Source: Saccharina japonica (lineage: Eukaryota > Sar > Phaeophyceae > Laminariales > Laminariaceae). Taken from it: a stretch of 64,000 bases of DNA. The stretch's first letter is position 1. Every line of letters begins with the position of its first letter. Under the pieces are notes generated by a model that was not told the DNA's origin, ran no database searches, and worked only from the letters and a program-made list of their open reading frames with translations. Below, piece by piece: positions 33,701-42,700 of this stretch. The translations under genes were made by a program, and so were the position numbers. Location of the stretch: positions 62,001 to 126,000 of the forward strand of contig MEHQ01003033.1 of assembly GCA_008828725.1 (NCBI GenBank), in the 5' to 3' direction.

Positions 33701-36700
33701 TATTAACGCTAAAATATGGTGACGAGATAAGGTTCCAAGCCTGCTCAGATTCGGTCGGTATTTCTTGTTGTCGGGCCCATACACTAAGAACCTAGACCAA
33801 TATGTCAGTACAGCAATATACCAGGCACTACACTTATTAGTAGTATATCTCCACTCCTATTATAGTCTACTTAGGAAAAGGCGGCTACTAATAATGCTAC
33901 AAATAGCACTCAGGATACAGTAAGTTTCACCGTACGATAAAAAAAAACAAAAGGACCAGGAAACGGAAACAGAAGGGGATGAACAACAATAGCAAAAAAA
34001 AGCAAGCGCAGGAACAACGGCGAGAGCAAGGGACCGTTGACGCGCCTCATCGAAACGAGTTGCTCCCCACCAACCCCCCCCCCGACCCCCTCGTGTGCAG
34101 TAAGCAGTAAGAGTCGGAGCTTCGTTGACCATAGGGCTGTTTCGAAAGCAGTTGGTCGTGTATACGGTCATACATACCAGGTACCAGGTACGTCGTATGA
34201 GCTTTTTGTGTCTTCTCGTCTACTCTGTATGGTGAGTGTGTATGTGCGTGTATGCGCGTGTGCATGAGCGCAGCAGCAGCAGCGTGTCGTTGCCAGATTT
34301 GAGCCGTACATGTATACCAGGTACCAGGTATTCTGACCCTGAATATAAGGACATTTTGTATATTAACATTTAATTAAAATGGTCCTTATATTCCCCCGGT
34401 CAGAGTGGTGCGAGGTAAACATACAATCATTAATAGTCGTTCCGTCCTAATCTACACTGCGTTATATATCAACACGTACCACACGCAATGCTTTCACATG
34501 CATGATACCTGGTAGTATACAACGTACAAGAAATGGCGTACAACTACATACCACCAAAGTACCAAAAATGCAACGTACGTTATAATGTAGTATGCATGTT
34601 TTTTTAGGCACATACTAGTAGAGAGGAGCACAAAAACAAGACAAGACGGAGCCACACTCCTACGAAGAGACGCGAAAAATAAAAACAAAACCGGAGCGTT
34701 GGGATTTCTGTACGTACGAAAACAAATCGTTTTTGTTACTTGGTTTTACTGTACAGTAGTGTACCCCCCTGTCTGGCTCTCGAAAAAAAAGTGTGCGTTC
34801 CATCACTGCTGCTTTTTGAGTGCTCCCCTGGTACCTACGTACCTACGAGTACCAGGATGAAAACAAATTAAAATGAAATAAAATAAAAACGAACTCGGAA
34901 CGTACCGTACCGTTGGGTTTCCGGGTGTCGCAAGCGCGACGCGCCCCGCCGAGCACGCTGCAGCAACGCAAGGCGAGTTAAGGGTAATGGTTAAAGGCGT
35001 TAAGGCTGCCGTTGGAGATGCCTTTACCGTTGAAGTTGCATTTAGCGTTGAAGTTGCCGTTTAACCCTTTTATGGTTCATGATAGGACTGCGCTCCCGTT
35101 TTGGGGACATATAACTTCGAATTGCTGTAGACTTACATTAATAGAGTAATATTGATGTTTATGAATACTACTTCGAATAAGACGAATTACTACTGTAGAG
35201 TGTCGCCCCGGTGGGCTAGCAGGTAACCACGAAGCCTGTAAGCGTCAAGAAAGCGAGTTCGAGCCCCGCCGAGTGCATGCTCTTGGGCACTTTTTCTCGC
35301 TAAAAATATCTTGAATAGCAGAAAGCGCGAGAGCGTGAGTTAGCAAAATTCGATGAAAATCGACGAGCGTTGGGAAGGCTGAACCCTCTGCGCGATAAAA
35401 AATCAAGGCAAGAACCGTAGTGGGGGAGGAGGGAGAGGAGCCTACTTTGTGACCCCGGATCTGAGTTACGACTAGGGAGGGAGAAAGACGGAAGTGCGAA
35501 GATAATAAATGGGATGGAAAAAAAAAAAAAAAAAAAAGTGTAGAGTAATATTGGTGTTTAAGCACAGGGTTAAGTTACCGTTACCAAAGAAGTGGCACGA
35601 CACAACACACAACAGTAGTCAAGTCGTTATGACGGCTGTCAATATACATATGATAAGTGTGTATGTTCTTCACATTAAACCGTGCTTTCTACCCGTCGAC
35701 ATCCAGCACACCCAGTGTCCGAGCCGATTCTTCATCGTACGCGTAGAGAGATGACAAAATAATGCTACGAGAATAATATTTTAAGAATACGTCGCTAATA
35801 GAATAGCATGCCGTGACCAAACCCTTGCAACTTGCAACGGAGTGCTCGTCGAGTCTAAAGGCATACTCGTACATACCTGGAACAGCAGCACTACTGCTGT
35901 AGTATACGTGATAGTACCTGCCATATGTCAGGTACCTGGTACCTGGCAAGGGTTCGACGCAGCAAGCTGTATTAAGCGTTAGCTCTCTTTTATATCTAAA
36001 ATACTATTAATAGCAATACCGGTTAGATGTACTGGATTTTTATACGGAACAAATCAAAGGGACGAAAGCAGAGAAACGCAGTCCTGTTCCACCTAAAACA
36101 GGCATTATCAAGGGCACTTCTACCGCGAAATACAGGCAAAAGAGAGGCACAGCAGTATCGCTCGAGGCAGCTCAGTGGTCAGGACAGCCACCAGGTCAGC
36201 ATTTGGGTGTCGCCAACGTGCCACAGCGATAAGCCGAGGGCCACACTGGGCGGTTTTCCTATTCGGGAAGGCATGGACGGCCCCACTAGATCACTAGTGA
36301 TAGTGTTCGCCGCCGGAGGTGACGCCATTGTTTCATTGTTTCGACCCACATCTACATCAGAGGAAGAACCGGCACAAAGATAGTGGAACAAGATGCAAAA
36401 AAAAAGAGCAAAGAAGCTGTTGGATGGCATGAATATCTTAGGCCAGATACAGTAGTAGCGGTAGATGTTGATCCTATTTATAATTGCAACAAGATGCAAA
36501 GAGCAAAAAAGCTGTTGGGTGGCATGAATATCTTACGGTAGGCCAGATACGGCGGTAGATGTTGATCGTACTATTTCTATTTTCTATACATTTCTTTATT
36601 TATAAGTATTAATAGGAAAGTGTGCGCATGTATATACGATACATCGTAGCGGAATCCGACGCAAGTCGACGAGGGAAGAAAGTGCTGGAATCTTCTCGCG

Positions 36701-39700
36701 ATAAAAATGCAAGGCAAGAACTGCTGTAGTGGGGGAGGAGGGAGAAGAGTCTACTTTGTGACCCCGGATCTGAGTTACGACTACGAAGGAAGGAGAGAGG
36801 AAGGAAGGGCGAAGATAATGAATGGGATGGAAAAAAAAAAAAAAAAAATGACACAAGAATGCATGACTTACAAATCGCAACGCGTGGCGTTTGGGGTTTG
36901 GTTAATTCTTCGTTCGGTCGGTCGTTCGCTACAATAACCGTAACGCTGTCAGCCAGCTGACTATCATCACACCATCCCAGCATCCCATTCATCCACTCCA
37001 CTGCTGAATATCATCCCCTCATCCCAACTTAGCCGCAGGCCATCAGTACATGACTACATGTCATATCACACCAGGTGTTCGAGTGGGTGAATAAGACAGA
37101 GCGCGAGAGATCAAACAGCGGGTTAATGAACCGTTCATCGACGAATCATCAACGAGTCATCCACGAATGATCCATGAATCAATGTTTCGTACATCGCCTT
37201 ATGTATGATATATACGAGTACTGCTGTAACTTACACGGTGGATCGGAGAGATCACCCTTCCACAAGCAACACCACACGCCATGGCCGAAAATCTATTACC
37301 AGGTGTTCTTGCTGTACCAGGCTGAACCAGGAATCTCGTAAACTATACCGAAATACGAAAAGCATCCATTAATAAGATAGATGTGCCTGTAAAGAAAGAA
37401 GTGTGTACGAAAGCACGTACGATATATATGGTTATATATGTTGAGGTACCAGGTAGATACCTCGTACTCGGATATTCTTAACATTATTTCGCTCGACCGA
37501 TCGCCTGGGCCGCATGGAAGCGTACCAGGTATTCCAGTAGAAAATACTTTAGTAAATTATGGAACATGAAAGAATACGAATACTTTGCACGTTTGTGATA
37601 ATATCGGTATTGTACGTATATGAATACGTATGGGATAAAATAAAAGGAATTAGCCAGGCACCACAATAACTCTTCTAGATAATACACCAGGTACTTGAAC
37701 TCCTACAGCATACCTGGTATACTATACTCATGGCAATTATTGTCATTGTAAGCAAACCCCGCTTCTGCTTGTCGGAAGGCCGTAATTTGCCTGCTGCCTA
37801 CGGCTGCTGTTGCTGCCACTACCACGCCCGATAGATTACACATGTGCCAGGTATAAATTTAGACCACTTTTAATACTAAACTACTTAAACTACTGCCGTG
37901 GAGCTACGAAGCATCTACATATTTTATATATACCAGGGTGCCTACTCGTATATGATACGGATGATGTATAATACTGCTTGCACCTTACATATATGTAAAT
38001 GCACCAGATGCCAGGTGTTCATACCTGCTGCTACAGCAGTCGCAGCTGCTCTGTTTTATGCTCGATTTCCGATACGACCATATTTTAAAAAGAGGTAAAA
38101 AGCGCCAGGGCGGGCATCATCAACATCGTAAATCCATTTCCATTTCCTTCCGACTCACGACTTCCCATGCCCCATATTATTTTTTCGTGTCCATATTTCA
38201 TCAACGCCACATTCTCAGACTCATTAATATTTAATATCATACCGTACATGATACAAAGATGTCTGGATGATGAACGCACGACCGATCGGAATACAAAATT
38301 TACGTATACCGTATATATGTCAATACACGATCGCGTTACATGACGTATGATATCATATTGCGCCTTGTAGTACAACGGTGGGGCGGCACAAGCGTATCAG
38401 GCACATGAAAATATATATATATTAAACGCAACGCTTCCAGAGCTACGCAAAATTATCCCACACTAATTCTTGATATTTTTTGCTAAAAAAACGTGTGTCC
38501 CGTTTCGCCGCACGCGCGTACGAATGGTATACAACAGCAGTCCTGGTATATGCGTATATGCCCTTTTAGCTCCTCTTACGCTCGTATGCGCATATTATAC
38601 GCGCAAGCATAACCAAAAACGGTTTTTATACGCGCGAGAGTGAATTTAAAATGTTGACGGGAGTCGTGAGAATAGGGACCGCTTTCGGGCAAAGGTGTGT
38701 CATTAATACATGAGAGGAATGCCAGGCAAGGCAACACCGTGCGCTCTCAAGAGCATAGAGCCGAGTTGTTTTTCACTAAAAAAAACTATAGTAGTAACAT
38801 CAGTAGTTTGGCGTCAGTCGAGGCATGCCAAGGCAGCATTGCAGTCTGTCAAGGGGTGAAAGTTGCTGCCTCCTGACATATTTTGTTTTCGAGGTGTCTT
38901 GAAGCGTCAGCGAGCTGAACGCTTAACGCCGCAACGCTCCCTCAAATCGAAACAAAAAAACAAAACAAAAAAATGGTTGGGTAGGGTTGTTTACGCTTCA
39001 TACTCCTGCTAACTTCCACCATCGCACACAAGTTGACGACAGAAACAAATATCCTGACTACAATTATGATGTACGTATTATGTGTATATTCATCGTAAAC
39101 AGTATAAATTCGTAGTAGAGAGAGTGTCACACCTGTCCGTGTGGAATGCCATCCTCAGTCGCGTAGCCCACGTAGTCCCCAACGCCATGCGGAGGCCCAG
39201 CGTCGAATCTCATAGACACCGACACCTATTATTATACCGTAGTGCCAGGGTGCGTCGCCAGGCAATCAGTCACCGCGCCATGATCAGCATCGCATGCGCA
39301 TGCGTGCATAAATACATCCCGCACACACGCGCAGATGATGACAAAAAAAAGACCGAAAATAGACGGCAGACCAGGGACATCACAGACGACAGAGACGAGA
39401 CAACAAACAAACAGGGAGGCGAACAAACGACGACATATACCAACGCAAAAAACGAACAAAGAACAGGAACAAGCAAAAGACGAGACGACGGACGTTTTCG
39501 TTAGACAGATGTCGCTATATATTACAGAGCAGCATTGTATCATAGTGTTGCAGATATACGAAGTATGAAATTAGAGTGTGTCGTTTGTTCTTCACATAAA
39601 ACCGTTCTTTTCTTTCTACCCGTCGTCATCCAGCACACCCAGTGTCCGTGCTGATTCTTCAGCTATGATATGAACAGAGAAAATGGTACCATAAAAGCTC

Positions 39701-42700
39701 TGTGATTACAAACTACGCGAGACGTTGCCCTTTGAGTAGATCAGGCACAGACAACAGACCAATCGTAGTGGAGACTAGGCACAAGAGTCCCCGGACATAG
39801 TATTTAGTAGACTAGACAGCAGTGCGAGTATGATATGTACCACCTGTAGAAAGTGTAAAACATTTGACGCCAGGTACATTTAAAAGTCTTGCAATATGTG
39901 TATTAATAGTGTATTATTCTTCGGATTTAACCGCCCTTTCTACCCGTCGACATCCAACCCACCCAGTGCCCGTGCTGATTATTGTTCTTCCTATGTAGAG
40001 AATACCAGGTGGACTGCAGTTAGTACAAGCTCATACGTACTTCTTAGTACACAAGACAACATGACAGGCACACATACTGTATGGTACACCATACTGAGGC
40101 AGTGGGGAGAAGTCAGACACGAAGCACTACGCCGTATGATACAAGCAACAGGTACCGTAATAAATACCAGTAAATCCGACAAAGCGTGCATTTCCACCCC
40201 ACGAGCCACGAGGGATGAAGGAAAAACCAGAAAGACGCACAAGCATGCGTGCAAGCATTCTTGACTGCTGCCTGTGTGTTCTTCACATTAAACCGATAGT
40301 TCTACATACCCGTCGTCGAAACGTGCAAGAGTTCTGACTGAAGACACCGCATATACTCTCTTCTGGCAACACGTACAGCAGGAGGCAAGGCACACAATAT
40401 TCCGAAGCTAGTATGAGGGACCATAGTCAATAGGACCTGGGTAGGTCTTGCCTGTCGTATATATGGCATTGCATTGTCTGCTCTGCTTACTGCACTGAGC
40501 GTAGTATCTCTGTGTCGTAGTTTGTGGCCACATAACTGGTACCTTTTTAGGATGAAGAATCGGCACGGACACTGGGTGTGCTGGATGTCGACGGGTAGAA
40601 AGGAAGGTTTAATGTGAAGAACACACACACGGTACAGACTAAAATCTATACATTTCCCTATATTTACCAATAATATTTGGTTCTATTTACTACCAGGTAC
40701 GGTCCCCCGTAATCCTTTTCTCGACAGCGGTTAAAGCGCAAACGAGGCGCGATACGCCTCCGTCTCTGCAAATATCTCCACGAGCGAGATATTTCCAAAT
40801 TGCGTCGACGGGTAGAAATAACGGTTCAAATGTTAACACCACAAAAAAGACACCAGTATCGTTCTGTTGACATGATATATGCGTGCCCCCCTTCTGATAT
40901 GGAGAAAACCGGGTCGGAAATCCGTCCAAAGGGTTTTCCTCATCGCAAGGCGTCGACGGGTAGGAATAATGGTTTTGCGCTTAGACCACACCTATCCCGC
41001 CAGCTGTTTCAGGAGCCCCAAGCGGGGCTGATGCTGCTTGCTGCTGCTGCCAATCTATATAGAGACAAAACCCTCGTTGCCTACGTACGTATTTACTTCC
41101 TACGAGGGGGGGAAGGATTGCCATTTTATAATTCCTTACGTGAGAATAAAACTAAAAAAATATGTGCTTCGCCTCCGAACCAAATGAATTCGCGTGCTGT
41201 TCCCCAGTGTTCATTAAATACCTGTGGTAGGTTATTGTTTTTCAAAATGAAGAGGGAAGAAGAAAGCCTGAGGTACGTACAGTAGGTAGTACATGTACGT
41301 GGGTACATGAACGTATGGATGGATGTACATCTGCACCGTAGATATATTCCATCCTATCTACCACTACAGCTGTGTCCAGAAATAGAAGGAAAGTTTTGAT
41401 GGCATAATGAAATACAAACGGTCCTTATATTTCGAGACAGAGCGGTGTATATTGTCTTTGCACTTTGCACTGCTTTCTGCAGCTCCCTCCCTTTGAAACT
41501 CAAATCCGGGGTAACATAGCCCCGCGCGCACTACGTACATATGATACATGCCTTCGTTTTCATCGCGGTAAAGAGTTCAGCATTTTGTTCCCTCGTCGGC
41601 TATTAATCCCATTCATGTCGAATTGTGCATAATACACACTTCATGTGTCGTGGGTCGTGGGGTTTGTTTTTGTTTTGGCACCGACCAGGATTGGGATTCC
41701 CGTGGAGGTCCTGTTTGTTCTCTGGCCAGCATTGTTGATACGTACTGCACACGGGTACTCCTGTACTAGTATGTATGAATTATTATTGCGGTTATTGGCG
41801 TTGTGGTGTAGAGCAGTTGACTGGTACTTACCTGGCTACATATCTAGGTAGGTGTATACCGGTACTATTGATACCACGTCAAGGTATATTACGTACTACG
41901 AAGGATCAAAGGTTTTCGTGGCAATTCCAAGACAATTTCTTGTGACCTTGAGGGAACTCGTTTCATAAGCATATTGTTTGTACCCGGTACAAGGCAACAG
42001 AAGAAATCGCCGCTGCTGTCAGAATGGTAAACCTAGTATATAGACTAGACTAGACCAGACAGACTACGACTACACAGCGAGCGGCAGCAACCGTCCGTAG
42101 TGAAGAACGCACAAACAACGTAGCGTAGCGTGCATGAAGCTGTTATTGTGTATACGACTAACTTTTGCTGTTATTCGTTGAGCCTTTTGTTATCAGGAGC
42201 GTTTGAATGGATGCTAATGTTATAATACGGCGAACGCCAACTATTAATACAAGTAACGGGCGACGAGTACGTATATACGTGGGTACGGAAGTGCCGCAGC
42301 GTCGCAGTGACAGAGTGAGAGAAATGAGAGGACCAAAATGAGAGATGGTGGTGAGATATTATATATGGTGATACGTAAATGGTCAAATGCCTCATTAGTA
42401 ACAGCAGTATAGTACACCGGTGACATTCGCGATAGTTCGGGGCATTCAGCAACAAGATCGGCCCTAATGATACAATCAATTGATATATATGATAGATACG
42501 CGCTCATTCGCGTCATCGCCTGATGTTCGTTTGTTTGTTTGTGGTTTGTTCCACGTTCCACGGCAATCAGCACCACTCATAAAAAAATCAGAAAAGAAAA
42601 AAACACTTCGTTATAATGTGACGCACACGCGCCCCCCTGCAGTGAGGTATCATATCCTACGCATTTACTTGCGCATATTTGTTATTTGTACCATGCCAGG

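Noticed and set aside
35200..35280. tRNA gene suggested by A-box and B-box
   Set aside because: The stretch does not fold as a complete tRNA and is the head of a repeated SINE with a poly-A tail.
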